Shown here: positions 18,145 through 25,140 of the stretch, in pieces | How positions within the stretch are numbered: the stretch's first letter is position 1 | Layout: each line of letters starts with the position of its first letter | Source of the DNA: Rhizobium sullae | GTDB lineage: Bacteria > Pseudomonadota > Alphaproteobacteria > Rhizobiales > Rhizobiaceae | DNA length: 64,000 nucleotides | Assembly (NCBI RefSeq): GCF_900169785.1 | Contig: NZ_FWER01000007.1 | Coordinates: 62,001 to 126,000, forward strand | Direction: 5' to 3' | The notes under the pieces: generated by a model | Told to the model about the DNA's origin: nothing | Database searches by the model: none | The model's input: the letters and a program-made list of their open reading frames with translations, nothing else | Position numbers and translations under genes: made by a program

Positions 18145-18330
18145 CTATCTAAACTTCGGCGCGCGTTTGGCGTTGTACATGAGTTCGCACGCGGTCGCGA
18201 ACGGACCAAATAACCGGAGGAGCCTCGTTTCTTCTTCATCGTCCAATCGATGTCGCGAGCAGAACTCCGTCACCGACCAGACCTTTGTTGCCATATTCGA
18301 GTCTGCAATTTCCGGCTCAATGCGTTCCAT
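18145..18330 (-). CDS. Small hypothetical protein, paralogue of the gene at 19362
   Basis: A 61-residue protein with a well-placed GGGAGGA (complement of 18336-18342) before its ATG. Its core VWSVTEFCSRHRLDDEEETR then LLRLFGPFATACELMYNAKR aligns with the 69-residue protein at 19362-19571 (SMSEFARKYRLDEKEAKRLY then EKFGPSATELDLLMAAKR), about 19 identical of 45 positions by my count. The pattern of two amphipathic helices separated by RLD resembles a small helix-turn-helix, but this is inference. It lies inside the tRNA-flanked insertion, on the opposite strand to the other insertion gene. No known function. Confidence 0.7.
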   Translation of the reverse strand: MERIEPEIADSNMATKVWSVTEFCSRHRLDDEEETRLLRLFGPFATACELMYNAKRAPKFR

Positions 18331-18447
18331 AGAAATCCTCCCGCTCCTAATGGGACAACACTACTAAAGTCTAATTTAGAAGCAAATGAAATAACAATGC
18401 TGGCGCGATTTTTGTCGTTTCGCCATCCCCTGGCGCGCCTCCTCCGC

Positions 18448-18477
18448 CCCGGGTTTGAGCCCCGGCGCTCTCACCAA
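18448..18477 (+). repeat. att-like direct repeat, copy 2 (right end of insertion)
   Basis: Thirty bases repeating the 3' end of tRNA-Lys (17403-17432) with one mismatch, ending in the encoded CCAA. No anticodon arm or 5' acceptor strand precedes it, so it is not a tRNA gene. Together the copies bound about 1.05 kb. Confidence 0.85.
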
Positions 18478-18560
18478 AAATCAGCAATGAGATCGCGATA
18501 GACCTCACGGAAGCTCAGTCCAGGGGATGTTTTGCTCCCGTTCATAATCGGGATGTTAAT

Positions 18561-18589
18561 GTCGATCTCCAATGTCTGAGGAGATCGAC
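18561..18589 (+). promoter_or_regulatory. Hairpin covering the ribosome binding site of the 18592 gene
   Basis: GTCGATCTCC (18561-18570) is a perfect ten-base inverted repeat of GGAGATCGAC (18580-18589) with a nine-base loop. The right arm contains the GGAG of the ribosome binding site, and the ATG begins two bases after it. In the mRNA this would hide the site, suggesting translational control (for example by temperature or a small RNA); that role is inferred. Confidence 0.6.
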
Positions 18590-18591
18590 AG

Positions 18592-18939
18592 ATGCGCGTA
18601 ACGCAGATTCTTATGGGGCTTGCCGCTGCGGCCACGCTGATGACTGCCCCTGCACCCAGCTTTTCCCAGGATTTCGAGTTCTACATAGGCAGGGACCAGC
18701 CGCGCTATTACTATGATGACGACGACTATGAGCGGCCAAGGTATAGGTATGATCGGCAGCGTCCGCGGTGGCGTCAGTGCACATCCGGCCAGGCGCTCAA
18801 CATATCCCGCCGATATCTTCGAAACCCGAGAGTTGCGAGGACATCGTACGATTCCATCGTCATAATTGGCCGCGGCAGAGTTAACGAGCGGATTCGCATG
18901 GTTTTTGGAAGAGAGCCCGGTTGCCCGCGGATCGGCTAA
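18592..18939 (+). CDS. Small secreted hypothetical protein, Tyr/Asp/Arg-rich
   Basis: A 115-residue protein with a clear signal peptide (MRVTQILMGLAAAATLMTAP, likely cut after SFSQ). The mature N-terminus is very rich in Tyr, Asp and Arg (YYYDDDDYERPRYRYDRQRP), followed by a more regular part with TSGQALNISRRYLRNPRVAR and GRGRVNERIRMVF and two cysteines. Likely periplasmic. I recognise no named family; short periplasmic proteins with this layout are common and uncharacterised in rhizobia. Its ribosome binding site (GAGGAG) lies in a perfect hairpin immediately upstream, and a terminator follows 25 bases after the stop, so it is a single-gene unit. It lies 114 bases to the right of the second att-like repeat. 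Confidence 0.75.
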   Translation: MRVTQILMGLAAAATLMTAPAPSFSQDFEFYIGRDQPRYYYDDDDYERPRYRYDRQRPRWRQCTSGQALNISRRYLRNPRVARTSYDSIVIIGRGRVNERIRMVFGREPGCPRIG

Positions 18940-18964
18940 CGAGAAACCGTGCATCCGAAGGTCA

Positions 18965-18990
18965 AGCCCGCCGTCTGGCGGGCTCTTTTA
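18965..18990 (+). terminator. Rho-independent terminator after the 18592 gene
   Basis: AGCCCGCC (18965-18972) pairs with GGCGGGCT (18977-18984) around GTCT, followed by CTTTTA. Well placed 25 bases after the stop. Confidence 0.8.
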
Positions 18991-19361
18991 TGGGAGCCGC
19001 CCGGGTCGCGGAGACCCGGCATCAGGCCTCGTATGGTCCACGTGCCGGATCTCCTTTTGCCGTAGCGGGGAGGGGTGCTCTACGGCCCAAGGACATTGAT
19101 CGGCTGCTGCTGAGTCGGTCCATCTCAATGGACGGGTAAGGATAACGGCCGGTAAATATCCACTGGGTGCGCTTCGATCAGGGACATCATCACCCTTGGA
19201 GCATTCTACAGCTTGGCCGCGGGTGCTTCACCGTCCGCTTTGGACGGCCTGGTACACCATTTCGCAGATTCGAGCCTCTGGTCTATCGTTTTTCGGATTT
19301 GCGCAAACCTTCCCAACGGCCCTGAACGCCCTAATTTCCGGGTTCTAACAAGGAGGTTGCC
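18991..19361. other. Intergenic stretch without a convincing gene
   Basis: Short open frames here have no ribosome binding site or protein-like composition. I see a six-base hairpin CCGTCC/GGACGG at 19231-19247 without a T run. The promoter of the 19362 gene must lie in the right part; I cannot place it with confidence. Confidence 0.5.
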
Positions 19362-19571
19362 ATGGCCGACTCTGCCAATCAGACGGTGCCGACGCGCAGG
19401 GTATTGCGCGGCAGGCCTTACAGCATGAGCGAATTCGCCCGGAAATACCGTTTGGATGAAAAGGAGGCCAAGCGGCTTTACGAAAAATTCGGACCGTCGG
19501 CGACCGAACTCGATCTCCTGATGGCCGCCAAGCGCAAGCCGCCGACACTGCCGCTGGATTTCGACGCCTGA
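19362..19571 (+). CDS. Small hypothetical protein, paralogue of the gene at 18145
   Basis: A 69-residue basic protein with a perfect AAGGAGG seven bases before its ATG. The core SMSEFARKYRLDEKEAKRLY then EKFGPSATELDLLMAAKR matches the 61-residue protein encoded in the neighbouring tRNA-flanked insertion. Two charged amphipathic helices are predicted by eye; a helix-turn-helix-like fold is possible but not proven. The stop codon overlaps the start of the GFA-family gene by one base (TGATG), so the two are probably translated together. Function unknown. Confidence 0.8.
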   Translation: MADSANQTVPTRRVLRGRPYSMSEFARKYRLDEKEAKRLYEKFGPSATELDLLMAAKRKPPTLPLDFDA

Positions 19572-19945
19572 TGAGAACGCGCACCGGGGGCTGCCTCTGC
19601 GGCGCGGTCAGATATGAGGTGAAGGGCGAGCCGCTTCGCGCCGGCCTCTGTCATTGTGCGGACTGCCGCAAGGAGAGCGGCTCGGCTTTCGTCACGTTCG
19701 CCGTGTGGCCGCGCGAAGCATTCGACCATTCCGGTCCGGCTGCGACACATCAAGGCCGCAGCTTCTGCCCGGTATGCGGCGGGCGTCTGTTCTGCCTGAC
19801 GGACGAGGAAGCGGAACTCCGGCTCGGCTCTCTCGACGACGCGCCAATGGAGATCGCGCCGCTCTACGAGATCTGGGTCAAACGCCGCGAAAGCTGGCTG
19901 CATCCGCTGCAGAGGACTGACCAATATCAGGAAGACGCCGGCTAA
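19571..19945 (+). CDS. GFA/CENP-V-domain zinc protein
   Basis: A 124-residue protein of the GFA family (named for glutathione-dependent formaldehyde-activating enzyme). The zinc-binding cysteines are visible: GGCLCGAVRYEV at the N-terminus, LCHCADCRKESGSAF, and FCPVCGGRLF. Members bind two zinc ions; most, apart from Gfa itself, have no proven reaction, so a formaldehyde role should not be assumed. Translationally coupled to the small protein upstream (one-base overlap). Ends 145 bases before the MacA-like gene, with no clear terminator between. Confidence 0.88.
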   Translation: MRTRTGGCLCGAVRYEVKGEPLRAGLCHCADCRKESGSAFVTFAVWPREAFDHSGPAATHQGRSFCPVCGGRLFCLTDEEAELRLGSLDDAPMEIAPLYEIWVKRRESWLHPLQRTDQYQEDAG

Positions 19946-20090
19946 AGCGGACTTTCATTACCAAGATTTAATTGCACATTTTCGTCATTCCATGCGAATG
20001 CGCCTCTAACGCTAATTTCCGGTTCATCTTCACTATGACTATCTGGATGGTGAACGGAAACAGGCCCTCTCATTTTGATTTGAGGATTTT

Positions 20091-21392
20091 ATGGACGATT
20101 CCCCATCTGGGATTGGCGCGAAGGGTACAGCAGCCAATGCGGATCTTGCCGCAGTCCTCGCTGTATCCGGCAAGCGAGGCAAGGGCCGTCGTTGGCGCGG
20201 GCGCCTTATCGCTGCCGTCGTGTTGGTCGCCGTCGCCGGTGCAGGCGTTTATTTCTATGCCGGTCGCAGCGGCAATGCATACAGCTATACGACACAGCCG
20301 GTAAAGCGCGGCGATCTGACGGTCCTGGTAACCGCGACCGGCTCGGTGCAGCCGACGCAACAAGTTGACATATCGAGCGAACTTTCCGGCACCGTGCGCG
20401 AGGTCAATGTCGATTACAACAGCGAAGTCAAATCCGGCGAGGTGCTGGCGGTTCTCGATACGAACAAGCTGGAAGCCGATGTGAAGAGCTCGCGCGCGAA
20501 GCTCGATTCGGCCAAGGCGAACGTGTTGAAGGCCCATGCCGACCTGCTGTCGGCGCAGGTCTCGCTGGAGCGTTTGAAGAGCCTGGTCAGAGGCAGCGTC
20601 TCGACGCAGCAGAGCCTTGACGATGCGACCTACAAATACGAGTCCGCCGCAGCCACGAAGCAGATCAATGAGGCGGAGGTGCTTTCGGCCGAGGCCGATC
20701 TGCGGCTCGCTGAGGTCAACCTTGCCAAGGCCAGGATCGTTTCGCCGGTCGACGGCGTCATTCTGACCCGCTCGGTGGATCCAGGCGCGACCGTCGCTGC
20801 CTCGCTTTCAGCCCCGATTCTCTTCACGATCGCCGGCGATCTCCGGAAGATGGAACTACAGGTTGATGTGGACGAGGCCGATGTCGGCCAGATCGCCGTC
20901 GGGCAGAAGGCGACCTTCACGGTCGACGCCTATGCGAACAAGAGCTTTCCCGCCGAAATCGAGCAGATCCGCTTTGCTTCGGAGACCACCAACAATGTCG
21001 TCACGTACAAGGCCGTGCTCTCGGTCGACAATGCCGATCTCCTGCTGCGCCCCGGCATGACAGCAACGGCGGATATTACCGTGGAGGCCGTTAAGAATAC
21101 GCTGATGGTACCGAACGCGGCGCTGCGCTATGCGCCGCCGGAGGCCGAATCGCGCGGCGGACGCGGCATCTTCGGTCTGTTCCGTCCGCCGCGCATGGGG
21201 CCGCGTTCGGGCGGCAACGGCGCTGAAGCGCTCACGGGCGCGAAACGCCGGGTCTGGGTGCTGCGCGAGGGCCGCCAGGTGCCGCTCGTCATCCAGGTTG
21301 GATCGTCGGACGGTCAGTTCACTCAGGTCACGACCGGTGAACTCAAGGAAGGCGATGCGCTTGTGACCGACGCGATGGCACGGGCGCGATAG
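20091..21392 (+). CDS. MacA-type periplasmic adaptor (HlyD/RND family)
   Basis: A 433-residue membrane fusion protein. One N-terminal membrane anchor (RLIAAVVLVAVAGAGVYFYA, about residues 43-62) follows a cytoplasmic lead. Then come a lipoyl half-motif (VTATGSVQPTQQVDISSELS), a long alpha-helical hairpin rich in Ala/Lys/Glu (about 130-215), the second lipoyl half (ARIVSPVDGVILTRSVDPGA) and a beta-barrel domain. The arrangement adaptor, ATPase, permease in one operon matches MacAB tripartite exporters, which pump macrolides, peptides or siderophores to an outer-membrane TolC. No TolC gene lies nearby. The substrate cannot be inferred. Confidence 0.9.
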   Translation: MDDSPSGIGAKGTAANADLAAVLAVSGKRGKGRRWRGRLIAAVVLVAVAGAGVYFYAGRSGNAYSYTTQPVKRGDLTVLVTATGSVQPTQQVDISSELSGTVREVNVDYNSEVKSGEVLAVLDTNKLEADVKSSRAKLDSAKANVLKAHADLLSAQVSLERLKSLVRGSVSTQQSLDDATYKYESAAATKQINEAEVLSAEADLRLAEVNLAKARIVSPVDGVILTRSVDPGATVAASLSAPILFTIAGDLRKMELQVDVDEADVGQIAVGQKATFTVDAYANKSFPAEIEQIRFASETTNNVVTYKAVLSVDNADLLLRPGMTATADITVEAVKNTLMVPNAALRYAPPEAESRGGRGIFGLFRPPRMGPRSGGNGAEALTGAKRRVWVLREGRQVPLVIQVGSSDGQFTQVTTGELKEGDALVTDAMARAR

Positions 21393-21404
21393 GCGGGCGG
21401 AAAG

Positions 21405-22121
21405 ATGACCAGTCCACCGCTTCTCGAATTCAGGCAGGTGTCGAAGATCTACGGCCGCGGCGAGGCGGCGATCCGCGCGCTCGACCATGTCGATCTGCAG
21501 ATCAATACCCATGAATTCGTCGCGATCATGGGGCCGTCGGGTTCTGGCAAGTCGACGGCAATGAATATCCTCGGCTGCCTTGATGTGCCGAGTGCCGGCG
21601 ATTACGTCTTCCAGGGCATTCCCACGACCGGTTTCGGCCGTAACCAGCTGACGCTGCTCAGACGCCATATGCTGGGATTCGTCTTCCAGGGGTTCAACCT
21701 TCTTGCGCGGACATCGGCGGTGGAGAATGTCGAGCTGCCGCTGATCTATCGAGGTATTGCGGCGGGCGAGCGCCACAGGCGTGCCAAAGAGGCGCTGGGT
21801 TTGGTCGGGCTGGCGGGACGCGAGCACCACAAGACACAGGAGCTTTCCGGCGGCCAGCAGCAGCGCGTGGCGATTGCCCGCGCGATCGTCACTGAACCGG
21901 CGCTGCTTCTCGCCGACGAGCCGACCGGCAATCTCGACACGAAAACCAGCGCCGAGATCATGGATCTGATGACACGGCTGAACCGGCAGCAGGGGATCAC
22001 CATCGTCATGGTCACGCATGAACCGGACATTGCGGCTCATGCTGAGCGCATACTTCGTTTCGTCGATGGAAAGCTCGAGGCAGAGATCGCGCATCAGGGC
22101 GAGGTGGACCATGTTCCTTGA
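21405..22121 (+). CDS. MacB/LolD-type ABC transporter ATPase
   Basis: A 238-residue ATPase with Walker [11 protein letters not shown]-loop [20 protein letters not shown], signature [14 protein letters not shown], Walker [17 protein letters not shown] and the switch His in [12 protein letters not shown]. The sequence is of the LolD/MacB/FtsE class, which powers mechanotransmission exporters rather than substrate translocation. It lies 12 bases after the adaptor gene and overlaps the permease gene by 11 bases, so the three form one operon. In E. coli MacB the ATPase is fused to the permease; here it is separate. Confidence 0.94.
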   Translation: MTSPPLLEFRQVSKIYGRGEAAIRALDHVDLQINTHEFVAIMGPSGSGKSTAMNILGCLDVPSAGDYVFQGIPTTGFGRNQLTLLRRHMLGFVFQGFNLLARTSAVENVELPLIYRGIAAGERHRRAKEALGLVGLAGREHHKTQELSGGQQQRVAIARAIVTEPALLLADEPTGNLDTKTSAEIMDLMTRLNRQQGITIVMVTHEPDIAAHAERILRFVDGKLEAEIAHQGEVDHVP

Positions 22122-23319
22122 AACGCTGAAACTCGCACTGCGCGCCATCAGCCGCAACATGCTGCGTTCCTTCCTCACTGTGCTTGGCGTTGTCATAGGT
22201 GTCGCCGCGGTCATTGCATTAGTGACCATCGGTAACGGCACGACCGAGCAGGTCTCGTCCGAACTCTCGCGACTCGGAACCAACATGCTCTTCGTGCGGC
22301 CCGGCCAGTTCGGTCCGGGGCGCGCAAGCTCCGAGGCGAGGCGGTTTACCGTCAAGGATGTCGACGCGATACGGGATCAAGTAGGTGGCCTTCGCGCTGT
22401 CGCGCCGCTCAACCAGACGACGGCGACGGGGATCTATGGTGGCCAGAGCCACTCGACCACCGTCATGGGCACAACGAACGACTATTTCATCGCGCAGGAC
22501 TGGGACATTGCGCTCGGCCGTACCTTCGAGGCGGCGGAAGAGCGCGGACGCGCCCGCTGCATTCTCGGCGAAACGGTGCGGTCGCAGCTTTTCGGTGCGG
22601 CCAACCCGACAGGGCAGCAGATTCGCGTGGGCAAGGTGTCCTGCAGCGTCATCGGCGTACTGGCGAAACGCGGTCAATCGGGCATGGGTACCGATCAGGA
22701 CGATGTTGTGATCATGCCGGTGAAGGTCTATCAGCGCCGCATCGGCGGCCGGGCCAATGCCAATGTCCAGATGATTGTCGTTTCAGCCCGCGATGGCGTC
22801 GCGACCTCCAAGGTTCAGACCGAGACTGAGAACCTGCTGCGCGAGCGCCGCAAGATCATTCCGGGCCGCGAAGACGATTTCAACGTCAACGACATGACGC
22901 AGATCGCCGAAGCGATGACCGGCACGACGACATTACTCACGGGCCTGCTCGGCGCCGTTGCCGCGATCAGCCTTCTGGTCGGCGGGATCGGCATCATGAA
23001 CATCATGCTGGTGTCGGTCACCGAACGCACGCGGGAGATCGGCATCCGGCTTGCGATCGGCGCGCTTGAAACCCAGGTCCTCATGCAGTTCCTCGTCGAG
23101 GCTGTCGCGCTGTCACTCTTCGGCGGCATCACCGGCATCGTGCTTGGAATGGGCATCGGCCTCACCGCTGTCACCTTGTTGAAGGTTCCTTTTGTCGTTA
23201 GCCCTCTGATGATCGCCATTGCTTTCGTCTTTTCGGCGGCGATCGGCATGATCTTCGGTTATTTCCCGGCCCGCCGCGCGGCGCAGTTGAACCCGATCGA
23301 AGCCTTGCGCCATGAATGA
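22111..23319 (+). CDS. MacB-type ABC transporter permease (FtsX fold)
   Basis: A 402-residue permease with one N-terminal membrane segment (FLTVLGVVIGVAAVIALVTI), a large periplasmic MacB core domain (about residues 50-265) and three C-terminal membrane segments in an FtsX domain, including LLVGGIGIMNIMLVSVTERT followed by REIGIRLAIGA, the coupling helix. Start ATG 22111 is chosen because it begins the family core and has GAGGTGG ahead; it overlaps the ATPase gene. The exporter would move a substrate from periplasm through an outer-membrane channel. Substrate unknown. Confidence 0.93.
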   Translation: MFLETLKLALRAISRNMLRSFLTVLGVVIGVAAVIALVTIGNGTTEQVSSELSRLGTNMLFVRPGQFGPGRASSEARRFTVKDVDAIRDQVGGLRAVAPLNQTTATGIYGGQSHSTTVMGTTNDYFIAQDWDIALGRTFEAAEERGRARCILGETVRSQLFGAANPTGQQIRVGKVSCSVIGVLAKRGQSGMGTDQDDVVIMPVKVYQRRIGGRANANVQMIVVSARDGVATSKVQTETENLLRERRKIIPGREDDFNVNDMTQIAEAMTGTTTLLTGLLGAVAAISLLVGGIGIMNIMLVSVTERTREIGIRLAIGALETQVLMQFLVEAVALSLFGGITGIVLGMGIGLTAVTLLKVPFVVSPLMIAIAFVFSAAIGMIFGYFPARRAAQLNPIEALRHE

Positions 23320-23344
23320 AAAAGGCCGGGCGATCACCCGGCCT
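23318..23344 (-). terminator. Terminator of the DapA-family gene (minus strand)
   Basis: AGGCCGGG (23323-23330) and CCCGGCCT (23337-23344) form an eight-base stem with a six-base loop; read on the minus strand it is followed by TTTTT. It lies 27 bases after the stop of the minus-strand gene and touches the end of the permease gene. Confidence 0.8.
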
Positions 23345-23370
23345 CGTAAAGCTCAATTCTTATCGAGCAA

Positions 23371-24264
23371 TTAGAACATCGGCAGTTCCGGGCGGTTTGC
23401 CAGTGCCTTTTCGATAACTGCCACGACGCGCTGGCGCTGTTTGCCTGCAAGCGGCAGACGAGGGGCGCGGACGCGGTCGTTCGACTGGATGGCGTAGACT
23501 TCCGCAAGCTTGATGTTCTGGACGAGGAAGGTCGAGACATCGAGATCGAGGAGGGGACGGAACCAGCGGTAGATGGCGCGCGCTTCGTCGAGGCGACCCG
23601 CCTGAACGAGCTTGTAGATCGCGACCGTTTCCTTCGGGAAGGCAACGACGAGACCGGCGACCCAGCCATGCGCGCCCATCAGCAGGCTTTCGAGCGCTAG
23701 GTTGTCGACGCCGGTGAACACGTCGAAGCGTTCGCCGAATGCGTTGAAGACGTCGGTCACGCGGCGAATATCGTCGGTCGATTCCTTCATGGCGACAACC
23801 AGGTCGTTCTTCGCCAATTCTTCGAACATCGGGATCGTGACGTCGACGCCATAGGCGACCGGATTGTTATAGACCATGACCGGCAGTCCGCCCGCCGTGG
23901 CAATTGCCTGGACATGCGCCAGCGTCTCTTCCGGAGCGGATTTGTACGGCACGCCCGGCAGGATCATGAAACCGCTGGCGCCGGTCTTTGCCGCAGCCTT
24001 GGCGGCAGCAGCGCCGCGCTTCGTCGAGCTTTCGCAGACCGTCATCAGCACCGGCTTCGAACCTGCGGTCGAGCGCGCGACCTTCAGGATCTCCAGCTTC
24101 TCTTCCGGTTCGAGCGTCATGTTTTCGCCGAGCGAGCCGCAGACGATGATGCCGTCGACACCTGCGTCGGCCTGCAGGCCGAAGCAGCGTTCCATTTCGG
24201 CAAGATCCAGCTCGCCGTTCTCAGTGAATTTCGTCGTTACTGCAGGAAATACGCCGCGCCACAT
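23371..24264 (-). CDS. DapA-family (N-acetylneuraminate lyase/dihydrodipicolinate synthase-like) lyase
   Basis: A 297-residue class I aldolase-type TIM barrel. Schiff-base Lys160 is in VVAMKESTDD, Tyr132 in VYNNPVAYG, and the pyruvate carboxylate loop is GSLGENMTL. In true dihydrodipicolinate synthase the YN-P loop is followed by an Arg that binds the second carboxylate; here it is VAYG, so lysine synthesis is unlikely. A catabolic role on a sugar acid or hydroxyproline-derived substrate fits better (pyrroline-4-hydroxy-2-carboxylate deaminase is one candidate). Divergent from a GntR regulator with shared palindromes between them. Start ATG 24264 has AAGGAG ahead. Confidence 0.87.
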   Translation of the reverse strand: MWRGVFPAVTTKFTENGELDLAEMERCFGLQADAGVDGIIVCGSLGENMTLEPEEKLEILKVARSTAGSKPVLMTVCESSTKRGAAAAKAAAKTGASGFMILPGVPYKSAPEETLAHVQAIATAGGLPVMVYNNPVAYGVDVTIPMFEELAKNDLVVAMKESTDDIRRVTDVFNAFGERFDVFTGVDNLALESLLMGAHGWVAGLVVAFPKETVAIYKLVQAGRLDEARAIYRWFRPLLDLDVSTFLVQNIKLAEVYAIQSNDRVRAPRLPLAGKQRQRVVAVIEKALANRPELPMF

Positions 24265-24281
24265 GTTCGTCTCCTTGGCTC

Positions 24282-24291
24282 TGATATATCA
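24282..24291. promoter_or_regulatory. Candidate GntR operator 1
   Basis: Perfect palindrome TGATATATCA, 17 bases upstream of the DapA-family start. It is repeated exactly at 24329-24338, 47 bases away. Position between the lyase and the divergent GntR gene suggests this is the regulator's binding site (inference). Confidence 0.65.
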
Positions 24292-24326
24292 CAACAACTT
24301 GCCATCCGATTTGCGCCATGTCAATA

Positions 24327-24340
24327 TCTGATATATCAGA
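24327..24340. promoter_or_regulatory. Candidate GntR operator 2
   Basis: Fourteen-base perfect palindrome TCTGATATATCAGA, containing the same TGATATATCA as operator 1. It lies seven bases before the GntR start, so binding here would also repress the regulator's own gene. Confidence 0.65.
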
Positions 24341-24347
24341 GTGAAAT

Positions 24348-24977
24348 ATGGACCACCGAATGCAGAATTCACAGAGCCATCTGGCCTACCTCGCACTTGA
24401 ACACGCCATTGTGACGCTGGTGTTGAAGCCGGGCGCGCTGGTGACCGAAAAGCAGCTGATCGATATTGCCGGTCATGGCCGCACGCCGGTGCGTGAAGCG
24501 ATCCAGAAACTCGCTTGGCAGGGGCTTATCATCGTCAGGCCGCGGGTCGGGCTGCAGGTGGCGGAAATCAAGCCGGACGATCATGCCAATGTCATGCAGG
24601 TGCGCAGGGAACTGGAGCCTATTGCTGCGTCGCTGGTCGCGAAGCATGCAACGGACGAGCAACGGGCGGCGCTGATAGATTGTGCCCGCACGATGACCAG
24701 TTGCGCCGTCAATGGCGATCTTGCTGCCTTCTTCGCTGCCGACAAGGCATTCGATGAGATTATTGAGGAGGCTTGCCCGAATACGTTCATCACCGCGGCG
24801 CTTGGGCCTGTGCAGACACATTCACGCCGTCTCTGGTATTCGACTGCCACGCCGGATCGGATGGACCGCTCGATCGCGCTCCACGTCACCGTCATTCGCG
24901 CCATCCAGCAGGGCAAGGCGGAAGAGTCGCGGCGGGCAATGGCGGTCTTGATCGACTATCTCAGCTACAAGCCATAA
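24348..24977 (+). CDS. GntR-family transcriptional regulator (FCD domain)
   Basis: A 209-residue regulator. The N-terminal winged helix (LEHAIVTLVLKPGALVTEKQ; recognition helix GRTPVREAIQKLAWQGLI) is followed by an all-helical FCD effector domain (VRRELEPIAASLVAKHATDE; AADKAFDEIIEEA; and a His-rich end SIALHVTVIRAIQQG). FCD proteins often bind a metal and an organic acid. Two TGATATATCA palindromes sit in the gap to the divergent DapA-family gene, its likely target. ATG 24348 overlaps no other gene; an in-frame ATG at 24360 is an alternative start. Confidence 0.92.
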   Translation: MDHRMQNSQSHLAYLALEHAIVTLVLKPGALVTEKQLIDIAGHGRTPVREAIQKLAWQGLIIVRPRVGLQVAEIKPDDHANVMQVRRELEPIAASLVAKHATDEQRAALIDCARTMTSCAVNGDLAAFFAADKAFDEIIEEACPNTFITAALGPVQTHSRRLWYSTATPDRMDRSIALHVTVIRAIQQGKAEESRRAMAVLIDYLSYKP

Positions 24978-24978
24978 C

Positions 24979-25135
24979 CACTTCTCGTCAGCGGGGAGAA
25001 GTGCCAAGCAAAGTGAGGCGATAGGGGGATGAGCGTCGATAGGAGCTAACGTCTGAGCGACAAACGAAAATGGCATTTGCCGCATCGCCGCCTCATCCGA
25101 CCCTTCGGGCCACCTTCTCCCGAGCGAGGAGAAGG
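24979..25135. repeat. RIME-like rhizobial intergenic repeat (degenerate)
   Basis: The gap between the GntR gene and fpr has hairpins at both ends: CACTTCTC/GAGAAGTG (24979-25003) and CCTTCTCC/GGAGAAGG (25113-25135). Between them are phrases typical of rhizobial intergenic mosaic elements (CTCATCCGACCCTTCGGGCC, GCATTTGCCGCATCGCCG). Such elements occur in many copies in Rhizobium and Sinorhizobium genomes. The assignment rests on recall of the motif, not on a search. It lies between two convergent genes and may also end transcription. Confidence 0.55.
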
Positions 25136-25140
25136 GTAAC

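Noticed and set aside
18448..18477. A second tRNA-Lys gene
   Set aside because: Only the T arm and acceptor 3' strand are present; there is no D arm, anticodon arm or 5' acceptor strand.
23371..24264. True dihydrodipicolinate synthase (dapA)
   Set aside because: The loop after YNNP lacks the Arg that binds the aspartate-semialdehyde carboxylate, and the gene is paired with a GntR regulator as catabolic genes are.
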